Positions 1-10,279 of a DNA stretch of 64,000 bases are shown here, piece after piece. The notes beneath the pieces are model-generated. The model had not been told where the DNA came from and did no database searches. It saw only the letters and a program-made list of their open reading frames with translations. The DNA is taken from assembly GCF_023146395.1 (NCBI RefSeq), contig NZ_JAGLCD010000011.1, positions 16,334 to 80,333 on the forward strand, given 5' to 3'. The translations under genes and the position numbers were made by a program. Numbering within the stretch: position 1 is the stretch's first letter; every line of letters begins with the position of its first letter. This DNA comes from Aeromicrobium sp. GTDB taxonomy: Bacteria > Actinomycetota > Actinomycetes > Propionibacteriales > Nocardioidaceae.

Positions 1-2
1 AC

Positions 3-386
3 GATCTGGAGGCCTTCCGGATCCGGCGCACCAACGCGTGGGCCGGCGACGTCTACAAGGTCATGGAGATCCTCGAGGAGCACCGTCCCGACCTCGTGCT
101 CCTGCCGCTCAACTCCAACCCCACGGGCACGCTGCTGATCGCGAACCTGGACCCGTCCTCGCGCGTGCTCGACGAGCGCTACGACGAGCTCGAGGCGTAC
201 TGCACGACGCCTGACCCGCAGGTCGTCGCACCGCGGTGGAAGCGGCGCGAGTCGGCGGTCGACCCGGCCACGGTCATCGCGAGCCGCGCGTGGTCGCTGC
301 TGCGCCAGTCGCGCGGCGCCGCCGACGCCGACGCCCTGATCGACCAGGCGATGGCCGAGCTGCGATCGATTCCCACGGTGTCCTGA
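3..386 (+). CDS. C-terminal fragment of a protein truncated by the window edge (possibly a class I SAM-dependent methyltransferase)
   Basis: Open frame from base 3 (DLEAFRIRRTNAWAGDVYKVMEILEEHRPDLVLLPLNSNPTG...) to TGA at 384-386; product guess from the AWAGDVYKV motif only. Confidence 0.5.
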   Translation, partial: DLEAFRIRRTNAWAGDVYKVMEILEEHRPDLVLLPLNSNPTGTLLIANLDPSSRVLDERYDELEAYCTTPDPQVVAPRWKRRESAVDPATVIASRAWSLLRQSRGAADADALIDQAMAELRSIPTVS

Positions 387-402
387 CGCACCCTCGCCCA
401 CG

Positions 403-444
403 ACGAGCAAGGCCCCCGCGGACGTCCGCGGGGGCCTTGCTCGT
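403..444. terminator. Perfect 42-bp palindrome between convergent genes, probable bidirectional terminator
   Basis: ACGAGCAAGGCCCCCGCGGAC / GTCCGCGGGGGCCTTGCTCGT, 21-nt arms, no mismatch. Confidence 0.8.
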
Positions 445-458
445 GTGACGGGGACCGC

Positions 459-2249
459 TCAGGCGTCGGCGTCCTTGATGTCGGCGACGACCGCGCCGGC
501 GCCGATGGTCGCACCGACCTCGGCCGCGAGGCTCGTGATGACGCCGGCCTTGTGGGCGTTGATGGGCTGCTCCATCTTCATGGCCTCGATCACGACGACC
601 AGGTCGCCCTCGGCAACCTCCTGGCCCTCCTCGACCGCGAGCTTGACGACGGTGCCCTGCATGGGCGAGGTCAGCGAGTCGCCGGAGACGGCCGCACCGG
701 CACCGCCGCCCTTGCGGCCCTTCTTGGCCTTCTTGGCGCCGCCGGACGCTGCGGCGGTGACGCCGAGCGAGCCGGGCAGGACGACCTCGATGCGCTTGCC
801 CCCGACCTCGACGACGACGCGCTCGCGCTCGGCGGGCTCGTCCGCCTCGCTGCCGGCCGCGACGTACGGCTCGAGCTGGTTGTCGTAGTCGGTCTCGATC
901 CAGGTCGTGTAGACGTCGAACGATCCGGTGCTGCCATCGGCGTTCGTGGCGGTGTAGGCCGGGTTGTCGAGCACGTCACGGTGGAAGGGGATCACGGTCG
1001 GCATGCCGTCGACGACGAACTCGTCGAGCGCACGACGCGAGCGCTCGATCGCCTGCTGGCGCGTGCGGCCGGTCACGATGAGCTTGGCGACCAGCGAGTC
1101 GAAGGCGCCCGGGATCGTCTCACCGTTGACGTAGCCGGAGTCGAGGCGCACGCCGGGGCCCGACGGCGGCTCCCAGGCGGTGAGGGTGCCCGGGGCGGGG
1201 AGGAAGCCCCGGCCGCCGTCCTCGGCGTTGATGCGGAACTCGATCGAGTGACCGATGATCTCGGGGTCGTCGTAGCCGAGCTCCTCGCCCGCCGCGATGC
1301 GGAACATCTCGCGCACGAGGTCGAGACCCGTGACCTCCTCGGAGACGCAGTGCTCGACCTGCAGGCGGGTGTTGACCTCGAGGAAGCTGATGGTGCCGTC
1401 GCGCGCGACGAGGAACTCGCACGTGCCGGCGCCGACGTATCCGGCCTCGGTGAGGATCGCCTTGGAGGAGGCGTAGAGGCGCTCGAGCTGATCGTCGGAC
1501 AGGAACGGCGCGGGCGCCTCCTCGACGAGCTTCTGGTGGCGGCGCTGCAGGGAGCAGTCGCGGGTCGAGACGACCACGACGTTGCCGTGGCTGTCGGCGA
1601 GGCACTGCGTCTCGACGTGGCGCGGCTTGTCGAGGAACTTCTCGACCAGGCACTCGCCGCGACCGAAGGCCGAGACGGCCTCGCGGACGGCCGACTCGTA
1701 CTGGCCGGGGATCTCCTCGCGGGTGCGGGCGACCTTGAGGCCGCGGCCGCCGCCACCGAAGACCGCCTTGATCGCGACCGGGAGACCGTGCTCGTCGGCG
1801 AAGGCGAGGACCTCGTCGGCGTTCTTGACCGGCTCCTTGGTGCCGGGCGCCAGGGGGGCGTTCGCCTTCAGGGCGATCTGCTTGGCCTTGGCCTTGTCGC
1901 CGAGGTTCTCGATCGCCGAGGGGGGCGGGCCGATCCAGATCAGCCCGGCGTCGATCACGGCCTGCGCGAAGTCGGCGTTCTCGGCCAGGAAGCCGTAGCC
2001 GGGGTGGACGCTGTCGGCGCCGCTCTTCTGGGCGACGGCGATGATCTTCTCGATCGACAGGTAGGAGTCGGCCGGCGTCGCGCCCTCCAGGGAGTAGGCC
2101 TCGTCCGCCAGACGCACGAAGAGCGCGTCGCGGTCGGGCTCGGCGTAGACGGCGACGGAACCGATGCCGGCATCCTTCGCCGCTCGGATCACGCGGACGG
2201 CGATCTCACCGCGGTTGGCGATCAGGACCTTCTGCAGGGGGGTGCTCAC
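459..2249 (-). CDS. accA3: Acetyl/propionyl-CoA carboxylase alpha subunit (biotin carboxylase + biotin carboxyl carrier domain)
   Basis: [24 protein letters not shown]-terminus, ATP-grasp region, C-terminal EAMKMEQP biotinylation motif. Confidence 0.95.
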   Translation of the reverse strand: MSTPLQKVLIANRGEIAVRVIRAAKDAGIGSVAVYAEPDRDALFVRLADEAYSLEGATPADSYLSIEKIIAVAQKSGADSVHPGYGFLAENADFAQAVIDAGLIWIGPPPSAIENLGDKAKAKQIALKANAPLAPGTKEPVKNADEVLAFADEHGLPVAIKAVFGGGGRGLKVARTREEIPGQYESAVREAVSAFGRGECLVEKFLDKPRHVETQCLADSHGNVVVVSTRDCSLQRRHQKLVEEAPAPFLSDDQLERLYASSKAILTEAGYVGAGTCEFLVARDGTISFLEVNTRLQVEHCVSEEVTGLDLVREMFRIAAGEELGYDDPEIIGHSIEFRINAEDGGRGFLPAPGTLTAWEPPSGPGVRLDSGYVNGETIPGAFDSLVAKLIVTGRTRQQAIERSRRALDEFVVDGMPTVIPFHRDVLDNPAYTATNADGSTGSFDVYTTWIETDYDNQLEPYVAAGSEADEPAERERVVVEVGGKRIEVVLPGSLGVTAAASGGAKKAKKGRKGGGAGAAVSGDSLTSPMQGTVVKLAVEEGQEVAEGDLVVVIEAMKMEQPINAHKAGVITSLAAEVGATIGAGAVVADIKDADA

Positions 2250-2360
2250 GAATGATCTCCTCGGACACGTCAGGGATGCGGGGCGAGTCTAGGGGAGGCC
2301 TCGGGGTGACGCCGCCGCAGGGCGGTCAGCGGTGACCGTAGCGAGGCGCGGAGCCGTCCC

Positions 2361-2570
2361 TCAGAGCACGTCCAGGCTCGCGCAGGGCAGCGAGAAGTGG
2401 CAGGTGCAGGTGCCGAAGTCGACCGTGACGGCGGTCTCGCCGGAGACGTTGACGACGCGGCCCAGGCCGTGCGCGTCGTGCGTGACCCGCTGGCCCACCT
2501 CGTAGCTGCGTGACGCGGGCGGGGCGGGCGGGGCGAACGGGCTGCTGGAGAGCCGGCGGGGCAGGGTCAT
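2361..2570 (-). CDS. Small conserved hypothetical protein (YEVGQRVTHDAHGLGRVVNVSG..., SH3-like/CarD-like beta fold suspected)
   Basis: ATG at 2570 (MTLPRRLSS...); short ORF with ordered C-terminal half. Confidence 0.55.
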   Translation of the reverse strand: MTLPRRLSSSPFAPPAPPASRSYEVGQRVTHDAHGLGRVVNVSGETAVTVDFGTCTCHFSLPCASLDVL

Positions 2571-2652
2571 GGTTCCGTCAGGATCCTCCTCCCGGGCCCC
2601 AGAAGCCAATCGCCGCCGTGGCGGACCGGCCGCGCGCGGCTAGGGTGGCCGG

Positions 2653-3765
2653 GTGACGCAGGTCTTCGCGGGTCGCTACCAGCTCGTCGACCTCCTCGGT
2701 CGGGGAGGCATGGGCGACGTCTGGCGGGTCTGGGACCTGCGCGACGGTGTCTACCGCGCCGCCAAGCTGCAGCGGCAGGCCGACAGCGCCTCGCTGCTGC
2801 GATTCGTGCGCGAGTCCTCGACCCGGGTGGAGCACCCCCACGTCGTGGCGCCCACGGGGTGGTCGGCCGAGGACGGCACGGTGCTCTTCGCGATGCCCAT
2901 CATCGGCGGCGGCTCGGTGGCCCAGGTCGTCGCGGACCACGGCCCGCTGCCGGCGGCCTGGGTGCGTGAGGTCGGCCGTCAGCTCTTCCTCGCGCTGCAG
3001 GCGGTGCACGACGCCGGACTCGTGCACCGCGACGTCAAGCCCGCCAACCTGCTGCTCGAGGCCACGGGCACGGCGCCCCCGGTCCTGCGGCTGTCGGACT
3101 TCGGCATCGCAGCGGTCCGCGACGAGCCCCGGCTGACCCGGGCCTGGGAGGTCGTGCACACACCGGGCTACGCGGCGCCGGAGGTCTTCACCGATGCCGA
3201 CCCGCATCCGCGCCAGGACCTCTACGCGGCCGGCGTCGTGCTGGTCGAGATGCTCACCGCCGAACGCCCCAGGTCTGACGGATCGGTCGTGGTCCCGCCG
3301 GGCCCCTTCGCCAGCGTCATCGCGCGTCTGGTCGATCCCGATCCGGAGCAGCGCTACGCCACGGCCGCCGAGGCCGGCGCGGCACTCGTCGCCGTGCCGG
3401 TACCGGCCGCCTCGGGGGAGCCCGTCGAGGTGTTCTCGCACCTGCCCGAATGGCCCGACGGCTGGGGACCCGGGGGTCCCGCCGGCGCAGCGGGTCGCGA
3501 CGAGCAGCCGGCGACCAGCTCGCCCACCGGGCCCGGACCCACCCAGGTCGCTGCGACAGCGGTCCGCGAGACCGACCCCACCCGCCGTCGCCGTGTGGCC
3601 CCGCGCCAGCCGCTCCCGGCCCCTCCCGTCGCCGGGCCCGGGGTGCCACGCGAGCCGGCGCAGGGTGAGGCCGGCTCGCGCCGCGGGACCCCGGTCGGGG
3701 TCTGGCTGCTCGGGGTCGCCGGCCTCGCCCTGGTCGTCGCGGCCGTCGTCACCGGCCTGCGCTGA
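2653..3765 (+). CDS. Membrane-anchored Ser/Thr protein kinase
   Basis: Gly loop LLGRGGMGDVW, HRDVKPANLLL, DFG (SDFGIAAV), APE (YAAPEVF), Pro-rich linker, C-terminal TM helix; GTG start. Confidence 0.93.
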   Translation: MTQVFAGRYQLVDLLGRGGMGDVWRVWDLRDGVYRAAKLQRQADSASLLRFVRESSTRVEHPHVVAPTGWSAEDGTVLFAMPIIGGGSVAQVVADHGPLPAAWVREVGRQLFLALQAVHDAGLVHRDVKPANLLLEATGTAPPVLRLSDFGIAAVRDEPRLTRAWEVVHTPGYAAPEVFTDADPHPRQDLYAAGVVLVEMLTAERPRSDGSVVVPPGPFASVIARLVDPDPEQRYATAAEAGAALVAVPVPAASGEPVEVFSHLPEWPDGWGPGGPAGAAGRDEQPATSSPTGPGPTQVAATAVRETDPTRRRRVAPRQPLPAPPVAGPGVPREPAQGEAGSRRGTPVGVWLLGVAGLALVVAAVVTGLR

Positions 3766-5647
3766 CGCGCGAGCGGATCAGCAGAGCCCCGGCCGCCAGA
3801 AGGGCGAGCACGCCGGCTGCGCCGAGGCCCACGGGCAGCACCGGGAACCCGCCGTCGTCACCGGCGTCGCCGTCGGCCGAGGTCGCCTCGGTGTCGACGT
3901 TCCGCACGGGCGACGACACGAGCGAGGAGTCCGCCTCGGGTGCGGACAGCTGTGACGTGTCGTACTCGGGGGCACCGTCCCCTGCCTCGCCGCTGGTCTT
4001 GAGCGTCAGCGTGTACGGCTGGGTGTTGCTCCCGACGTTGGCCTCGAAGGCGACTTGCACGTACCGGTACCCCGGGATGGCGGCTCCGCGGACGGGCAAC
4101 GCCCCCGCTCGCTGCAGGTAGGCGACCGTCGGCGTCTGCGTCCCGGTCCTCAGTGGAGTGCCTGCCGTGCTCGCGAGGATCAGTGGTTCGTTCCAGTCGG
4201 CAGGGCGGCCCTTGCCGTAAAGATTGTCGCCGTCGTCGGTGCGCAGCGGCCCGACGACGTCGATCGAGAAGCCGTAGCCGACGTGGGCGGCATCGATGGT
4301 CTGTTGAGTCAACGTCATGTCGATCTGAGCCTGCAGGTTCTGGCCCCAGTCGAGCGGAACCGCGAAGACCTGGGTCTCGCCCTGATTGATGCCCAGCTCG
4401 TAGGAGCCGTCGGTGAGGACCGGGGCGCTCGCGAGACTCGAGCCCGGCACGACATCGGTCTCCGGCGAGCCGCTCGGCTCCAGGGTCTGCCACGAGGGCG
4501 CCTCCGGTGCGGGCTCGACGTCCCGATCAGCGTCGTCGGCAAGGGGTGGCTCCTCGTAGACCGCGATCTCGACCGGCTTCCCGGCGTTCGCGGGATTGGA
4601 GTTCTCCAGGGCGAGGACCAGGTCCTCGTCGATGTTGCAAGGGTCGTCCGGCGTCGCCTTCCAGCTGGCGACTCCGTCGAAGTGGTAGGGATTGGCCGAT
4701 CCGATGCCGTTGCCGAACGCGCTTCCCGAGGCGCACGACAAGCCCTCGGGCGCGCTTCCCGGGTACAGCGACATGCGGACCGACTCGCCGGCCGAGCCGG
4801 ACTCGCCGATGTAGGAGACGCCGACGTGGATCGTGGAGCCGATCTGCGTGCGGGGGATGCGGTAGAACAGCTCACCGTCGACCGGAAGGGTGTCGACGTA
4901 CTGTCCCGGCGCCGTCATGCGGGGCGCGTCACTCACGTCGGGCGTGCCCTCGATCGGCTCGCCGGTGAGGTCGAAAGGCCGGGCGGACCTGGTCTGCGCC
5001 GTCGTCAGACCGTCGACCAGGCTCGCGGTGTCGGTCGCGTCGTAGTACGTGCCGCCGCCCGCCGACGCGACGCACTCGAGGCTGGCGCGCGCTGCGGCGT
5101 CGACGTTGAGCCCCACGACGTCGATGCGCACGTCGACGCCACCGGCGCGCAGCTGCTCGGCCACGACGCACGGATCGGGCTCGCACGTGGCGAGTCCGTC
5201 GCTGACGAGCACGATCGACCGCTGGCCCTCGGTGCCCAGGTCCGTGCCGGCCTCCTGAAGGGCGTACGCGATGGGGGTCTCGCCGTACGGCTCGTAGGCA
5301 TCGATCGCCGCGTTCAGGTCGTCGCGGTTGTCCGTCGCAACGGGGGCGACGTTCTGCGAGTCGCTGCAGTACAGCTCGGCGCCGGCGCGGGTGGGCTGCG
5401 TCGCGCCGAAGACCCGCATGCCGACGGGCTGCACGTCGGGGAGCTGGTTGACGACCGCCCGCAGGGCGTCCTTCGCGGCGTCGATGCGGGTGCGCCCGTC
5501 GCCGGTCAGCTCGCTCATCGATCCCGAGGAGTCCAGCACGAGCATGAGACGGCCGACGGGCTCGTCGTCGCCGGACTCGGCGGCGGTCGACGGCACGGCG
5601 ACGAGTGTGGTCATCGCGACGAGCGCGAGAGCGAGCAGGTGTCGCAT
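3749..5647 (-). CDS. Secreted/membrane-anchored von Willebrand factor A domain protein
   Basis: Signal peptide MRHLLALALVAMTTLVAVPSTAAE, MIDAS DSSGSMS, C-terminal TM (VLPVGLGAAGVLALLAAGALLIRSR). Confidence 0.9.
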   Translation of the reverse strand: MRHLLALALVAMTTLVAVPSTAAESGDDEPVGRLMLVLDSSGSMSELTGDGRTRIDAAKDALRAVVNQLPDVQPVGMRVFGATQPTRAGAELYCSDSQNVAPVATDNRDDLNAAIDAYEPYGETPIAYALQEAGTDLGTEGQRSIVLVSDGLATCEPDPCVVAEQLRAGGVDVRIDVVGLNVDAAARASLECVASAGGGTYYDATDTASLVDGLTTAQTRSARPFDLTGEPIEGTPDVSDAPRMTAPGQYVDTLPVDGELFYRIPRTQIGSTIHVGVSYIGESGSAGESVRMSLYPGSAPEGLSCASGSAFGNGIGSANPYHFDGVASWKATPDDPCNIDEDLVLALENSNPANAGKPVEIAVYEEPPLADDADRDVEPAPEAPSWQTLEPSGSPETDVVPGSSLASAPVLTDGSYELGINQGETQVFAVPLDWGQNLQAQIDMTLTQQTIDAAHVGYGFSIDVVGPLRTDDGDNLYGKGRPADWNEPLILASTAGTPLRTGTQTPTVAYLQRAGALPVRGAAIPGYRYVQVAFEANVGSNTQPYTLTLKTSGEAGDGAPEYDTSQLSAPEADSSLVSSPVRNVDTEATSADGDAGDDGGFPVLPVGLGAAGVLALLAAGALLIRSRVSAGR

Positions 5648-5661
5648 AGTTCCCCAGAAAC

Positions 5662-5736
5662 TTTGCAGTTGCAAATCTTGACAGCAGTTTGCCTCGCTCC
5701 GCTGGGGCTGTCAACATGGGTGCATTCGCGAGTGCA
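5662..5736. promoter_or_regulatory. Divergent promoter/operator region with three inverted repeats
   Basis: TTTGCA-GT-TGCAAA (5662-5675); TTGACAGC...GCTGTCAA (5678-5685 / 5707-5714); near-palindrome TGCATTCGCGAGTGCA (5721-5736). Confidence 0.6.
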
Positions 5737-5753
5737 AATTTTCGGAGGAACGC

Positions 5754-6263
5754 GTGGCTGATGTCGAGGCGAACCGCGCCGCGCAGCGCGAGCTCTACGG
5801 TGAACCTCTGGGCGACGTGCTCGACCGCTGTCGGGCGGTCCTCGGCCTCAACCAGTCCCGCCTGGCTGTCCTGCTCGGCATCTCGGCGCCGATGCTGTCG
5901 CAGGTCATGAGCGCCCGACGAATCAAGATCGGCAACCCCAGCGCGGTGCGCCGGTTGCAGGTCATGGTCGAGTGCGTCGCCAGCGTGGAGACCGGCCAGA
6001 TGACGATCGACCAGGCCCTGACCGAGATCGCCGGTGCCGGCGCCTCGGGGGAGGCCCTGACCGGGACGGCGCGGCGGACGTCCCCGCGCGAGACCGCCGC
6101 AGCCGTCCAGGCCGTGTTCCGCAGCGTGGCGTCGGCGACCGACCACCTGGCCGCTGCCGGACTGCTCGAGGAGCAGTACCCGGCCGTGGCGGACCTGCTG
6201 CGCACCTACGGAGCCGGAAGCCTCGACGACGCGGCGACGCACCTCACTCGTTCGGGTGGATGA
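5754..6263 (+). CDS. XRE-type helix-turn-helix DNA-binding protein
   Basis: LGLNQSRLAVLLGISAPMLSQVMSARR helix-turn-helix; GTG start preceded by GGAGG. Confidence 0.85.
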   Translation: MADVEANRAAQRELYGEPLGDVLDRCRAVLGLNQSRLAVLLGISAPMLSQVMSARRIKIGNPSAVRRLQVMVECVASVETGQMTIDQALTEIAGAGASGEALTGTARRTSPRETAAAVQAVFRSVASATDHLAAAGLLEEQYPAVADLLRTYGAGSLDDAATHLTRSGG

Positions 6264-6840
6264 ACGACCACAGATCGGTCCAGCGCAGGCCCAGGTCGGC
6301 CACGAGCTCGCGCAGCAGCGGCACGCTGATGCCCACGACGGTGTGCGGGTCGCCCTCGATCCCGCGCACGAAGGCCGCACCGTAGCCGTCGATCGTGAAG
6401 GCGCCGGCGACGTGCAACGGTTCACCCGTCGCGACGTACGCCGCGATCTCGTCGTCGCTCACGTCGGCGAAGTGCACGATCGTGGAGGAGGCCTCCACGA
6501 CCTCCTCGCCGCGCAGGCGCAGGCAGTGGCCCGTGTGCAGGACGCCCGAGCGTCCCCGCATGCGTCGCCACCGGCTCGTGGCGGTCGCAGCATCGCCGGG
6601 TTTGCCGAGGATCTCGCCCTCGAACGCCAGCACGGAGTCGCACCCGATCACGAGGTCCTCCGGTCGACCGGCTGCCACGGCCCGACACTTGAGCTGGGCC
6701 AGGGCCGAGGCGAGGTTGGCCGGGTCGCGCGAGACGATCTGCGACTCGTCCACCCCGGACACGACGACCTCGGGCTTGATGCCGGCAGCCCGCAGGGTCG
6801 CCAGGCGTGCGGGCGACTGCGAGGCGAGGACGATCTTCAT
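6244..6840 (-). CDS. maf: Maf family nucleotide pyrophosphatase
   Basis: MKIVLASQSPARLATLRAAGI, GCDSVL, MxxxxGxSGxxHTG-type motif. Confidence 0.93.
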   Translation of the reverse strand: MKIVLASQSPARLATLRAAGIKPEVVVSGVDESQIVSRDPANLASALAQLKCRAVAAGRPEDLVIGCDSVLAFEGEILGKPGDAATATSRWRRMRGRSGVLHTGHCLRLRGEEVVEASSTIVHFADVSDDEIAAYVATGEPLHVAGAFTIDGYGAAFVRGIEGDPHTVVGISVPLLRELVADLGLRWTDLWSFIHPNE

Positions 6841-7490
6841 GAGCACTCCTTGGGGCGGCCGTACCCGGTCGAGCCCGTGACCAGGTCGGTACGAGAACGC
6901 AGCGTGTCGATCAGCTCGCGCGATCCCGCCACCGTGAACCAGGAGGGCTCGATGTCGGCGGCGATGAACCAGGCGCGGTCACGAGGCCAGGTCAGGGACG
7001 CCCCGGGGAGCTGACGCGGCCACTGGGGCGCCAGCGGTCGGGCGCCCCAGTCGCCGACCTGGTCGAGGCGGCCGCGGAACAGCAGGTACGAGCGCGTCCC
7101 CCCGAGGTCGAGGCGGGTCGCCGACAGGACCGACGGCGCGAAAGCCGGCGGGGTCGCCGGGCGAGGGTGCGGACGAAACAGTCGAGGAAAGACGCGGTAC
7201 CCGACGTCGACACCGAGCAACCGGGCGTCGCCCTCGTCGAGCTCGCCCCACCCGTCCCACAGGGCGAACAGCGCGTCGTCGGGCGTCGCGGTGTGGGCCG
7301 CGGCCAGGCGCGTCACGAGGGCGACGAGGTCGGGGTCGGACCGGTACGGATCGGCGTCCTGGCCGTCCAGGTGGACGGTCACGTAGGCCTCGTACCCGGG
7401 CGGCCCTTGCAGCGAGAGGACCTCGCGCGGGACGTCCGCCTCGACGATCCAGTCGGCGACGGAGGTGTCCGGCTCGTGCCTCAGCGGCAC
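6837..7490 (-). CDS. Conserved hypothetical protein
   Basis: GTG start at 7490 (VPLRHEPDTSVADW...), 4-nt overlap with maf, directly after accE. Confidence 0.7.
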   Translation of the reverse strand: MPLRHEPDTSVADWIVEADVPREVLSLQGPPGYEAYVTVHLDGQDADPYRSDPDLVALVTRLAAAHTATPDDALFALWDGWGELDEGDARLLGVDVGYRVFPRLFRPHPRPATPPAFAPSVLSATRLDLGGTRSYLLFRGRLDQVGDWGARPLAPQWPRQLPGASLTWPRDRAWFIAADIEPSWFTVAGSRELIDTLRSRTDLVTGSTGYGRPKECS

Positions 7491-7491
7491 G

Positions 7492-7749
7492 TCAGCCCCA
7501 GGAGGAGCGACGCCACTGGTCGACACCGGGGCGGTGCGTGCCCCGCACGGCGCGCGCGGGGCTGCCCCACTCCGAGCGCACCGGCTTGCGCGCCCGGGAC
7601 GCGGCGTCGGCTGCTGCGGCCGAGCGGGCGGCCAGCACCGCCACGAGAGCGGCGAGCTCCTCGGGCGTCGGATCACCCGAGACGACCCGCAGGGCCGGCT
7701 TCTGCGGCTCCGTGGCCGTCTCGGGCGTCTCGTTCGGCTCGTCGCTCAT
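7492..7749 (-). CDS. accE: Acyl-CoA carboxylase epsilon subunit
   Basis: [42 protein letters not shown]...W at the tail of ORF 7492..8253; directly downstream of accD5. Confidence 0.88.
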   Translation of the reverse strand: MSDEPNETPETATEPQKPALRVVSGDPTPEELAALVAVLAARSAAAADAASRARKPVRSEWGSPARAVRGTHRPGVDQWRRSSWG

Positions 7750-9368
7750 CACAGAGGAATGTTCCCGTGCTTCTTGGGCGGCAGCGTCTCGCGCTTGGTC
7801 TTGAGCAGACGCAGGGCCTTGGTGACCTCGGCGCGCGTCGTCGACGGCTCGATGACGGCGTCGATGTAGCCGCGCTCGGCGGCGATGTAGGGATTGCAGA
7901 GCTCGTCCTCGTAGGCCGTCATGAGCTCCTGGCGCATGGCCTCGGGATCGTCCGCCGCGGCGACCTGCTTGCGGTACAGGATGTTGACCGCGCCCGAGGC
8001 GCCGACCACGGCGATCTGACCCGTGGGCCAGGAAAGGTTCACGTCGGCACCGAGGTGCTTGGAGCCCATCACGTCGTACGCGCCGCCGTAGGCCTTGCGC
8101 GTGATGACCGTGATCAGCGGCACGGTGGCCTCGGCGTACGCGTAGATCAGCTTGGCGCCTCGGCGGATGATGCCGTTCCACTCCTGCTCGGTGCCCGGGA
8201 GGAAGCCCGGCACGTCGACGAAGGTCAGGACCGGGATGTTGAACGCGTCGCACGTGCGCACGAAGCGCGCGGCCTTCTCGGACGCATCGATGTCGAGGCA
8301 GCCGGCGAACTGCATCGGCTGGTTGCCCACGATGCCGACGCTGCGGCCCTCGACGCGGCCGTAGCCGATCACGATGTTGGGCGCGAAGAGCGGCTGGACC
8401 TCGAGGAAGTCACCGTCGTCGACCACGGTCTCGATGACCGTGCGGATGTCGTAGGGGACGTTGTCGGAGTCGGGGATCAGCGTGTTGAGCGCCTCGTCGG
8501 TCTCGTTCGGCTCCAGGTCGGACGCCTCGTCGTAGACCTCCGCCTCCTCGAGGTTGTTCTGCGGCAGGTACGACAGCAGCGCCTTGACGTAGTCGACCGC
8601 GTCGTCCTCGTCGGAGGCGAGGTAGTGGGCGTTGCCGCTCTTGGTGTTGTGCGTGCGACCGCCGCCGAGCTCCTCCATAGTGACGTCCTCGCCGGTGACG
8701 GTCTTGATGACGTCGGGGCCGGTGATGAACATGCCGGAGGTCTGGTCGACCATGATCGTGAAGTCCGTGACGGCGGGCGAGTAGACGTGGCCGCCCGCGC
8801 AGTTGCCCATGATCATGCTGATCTGCGGGATGACGCCGGAGGCGTGCACGTTCCGCTTGAAGATCTCGCCATACAGGCCGAGCGAGACGACGCCCTCCTG
8901 GATGCGGGCGCCGGCGCCCTCGTTGATGCCGACGATGGGGCACCCGGCCTTGATCGCCAGGTCCATGACCTTGGTGATCTTCTCGCCGTACACCTCGCCG
9001 AGGCTGCCGCCGAAGACGCTGAAGTCCTGGCTGAAGACGCACACCTGGCGGCCGTCGACCGTGCCGTAGCCGGTGATGACGCCGTCACCCATGGGGCGCT
9101 TGTCCTGCAGCGCGGCGGAGTGGCTGCGGTGGCGGGCCAGTGCGTCGAGCTCGACGAACGAGCCCTCGTCGAAGAGCATCTCGATGCGCTCGCGCGCGCT
9201 CTTGCGGCCACGCTTGTGCTGCTTCTCGGCGGCGTTCTCGGCGACGACGACCGTCGCCTGGCGGTTGCGGTCGCGGAAGTCGTCGAGCTTGCCGGCCGTG
9301 GTGTGGAGCTCCGGACGGATCTCGAGGTCGTCAGTCGTCTGTTCGGTCACGGGGGTCAGCGTAACCAC
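7749..9368 (-). CDS. accD5: Propionyl/acetyl-CoA carboxylase beta subunit (carboxyltransferase)
   Basis: Carboxyltransferase motifs [59 protein letters not shown]. Confidence 0.95.
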   Translation of the reverse strand: MVTLTPVTEQTTDDLEIRPELHTTAGKLDDFRDRNRQATVVVAENAAEKQHKRGRKSARERIEMLFDEGSFVELDALARHRSHSAALQDKRPMGDGVITGYGTVDGRQVCVFSQDFSVFGGSLGEVYGEKITKVMDLAIKAGCPIVGINEGAGARIQEGVVSLGLYGEIFKRNVHASGVIPQISMIMGNCAGGHVYSPAVTDFTIMVDQTSGMFITGPDVIKTVTGEDVTMEELGGGRTHNTKSGNAHYLASDEDDAVDYVKALLSYLPQNNLEEAEVYDEASDLEPNETDEALNTLIPDSDNVPYDIRTVIETVVDDGDFLEVQPLFAPNIVIGYGRVEGRSVGIVGNQPMQFAGCLDIDASEKAARFVRTCDAFNIPVLTFVDVPGFLPGTEQEWNGIIRRGAKLIYAYAEATVPLITVITRKAYGGAYDVMGSKHLGADVNLSWPTGQIAVVGASGAVNILYRKQVAAADDPEAMRQELMTAYEDELCNPYIAAERGYIDAVIEPSTTRAEVTKALRLLKTKRETLPPKKHGNIPL

Positions 9369-9423
9369 CGTCAGTGGTGACCGTGCCGAGAGGTTGCCTC
9401 CAGCGCTGTGCGACTCTGGCCGC

Positions 9424-10233
9424 GTGGACGCCCGCTCTCACCGCCAGCCGCTCGACGCCGCAGCCCTGTCAGCCGCGCTCGCGCACCGGCTCGGCGGCCT
9501 CCGGGTGCTGGCCGAGACCGGCAGCACCAACGCCGACGCGGCCCAGTGGGCTCGCGAGGGGGCACCGCACGGCTCGGTCGTGACGGCCGACCACCAGCGG
9601 GCCGCCCGAGGCCGGCTCGACCGCACCTTCTCGATGCCGGCGCGCAGCGGCATCGCCGTGTCGCTCGTCTGGCGACCGGACGTCCCGCTCCGTCACTGGG
9701 TCTGGCTGCCCCTCGCGGTCGGCCTCGCGGTCGAGGCGACCCTGGCCACCCTGGGGGTCGGCGGCCGCGTCAAGTGGCCCAACGACGTGCTGGTCGACGG
9801 GCGCAAGATCTCGGGCATCCTGCTCGAGAGAGTCGAGACCCCCGCCACCGGATGGCCCGCGGCAGCGGTCGTCGGCATCGGGCTCAACGTCGACCTGACC
9901 GAGGACGAGCTCCCCGTGCCCCACGCGACGTCCCTGCGGATCGCCGGGGCCCGCGAGCTGGATCGCCTCGACGTGCTCACCCGGCTGCTGGAGCACCTGG
10001 ACCAGGCCTACGACCGTTGGGCCCGAGGCGACGCCGAAGCGCTGCGCGCCGCGTACGTCCCGCGGTGCGCCACGGTCGGACGGGTCGTCGACGTCGCGAT
10101 GCCGGACGGCTCCGTCCTGCACGGCACGGCCGAGGACGTCGACGCCGACGGGCGACTCGTCGTGGCCGGCGCGGACCAGCGTCGCACCGCGGTCAGCGCG
10201 GGCGACGTGACGCACGTCCGGGCCCGCGACTGA
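9424..10233 (+). CDS. birA: Biotin--[acetyl-CoA-carboxylase] ligase
   Basis: [44 protein letters not shown] start at 9424. Confidence 0.93.
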   Translation: MDARSHRQPLDAAALSAALAHRLGGLRVLAETGSTNADAAQWAREGAPHGSVVTADHQRAARGRLDRTFSMPARSGIAVSLVWRPDVPLRHWVWLPLAVGLAVEATLATLGVGGRVKWPNDVLVDGRKISGILLERVETPATGWPAAAVVGIGLNVDLTEDELPVPHATSLRIAGARELDRLDVLTRLLEHLDQAYDRWARGDAEALRAAYVPRCATVGRVVDVAMPDGSVLHGTAEDVDADGRLVVAGADQRRTAVSAGDVTHVRARD

Positions 10234-10279
10234 GGGCGAGACCCTGCCCGTGGGGCGCACCGCATGACAAGATCACCCC

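Noticed and set aside
552-2255. 567-aa plus-strand ORF
   Set aside because: Antisense shadow of accA3 (low-complexity D/L/G/R-rich translation).
4055-5761. 568-aa plus-strand ORF over the vWA gene
   Set aside because: Antisense shadow; the minus frame has signal peptide, MIDAS and TM anchor.
6837-7676. Full-length 279-aa start for the gene downstream of accE
   Set aside because: The N-terminal 62 residues lie over accE and are low-complexity Arg/Pro/Ala; GTG at 7490 is the better start.
7167-9380. 737-aa plus-strand ORF
   Set aside because: Antisense shadow of accD5/accE.
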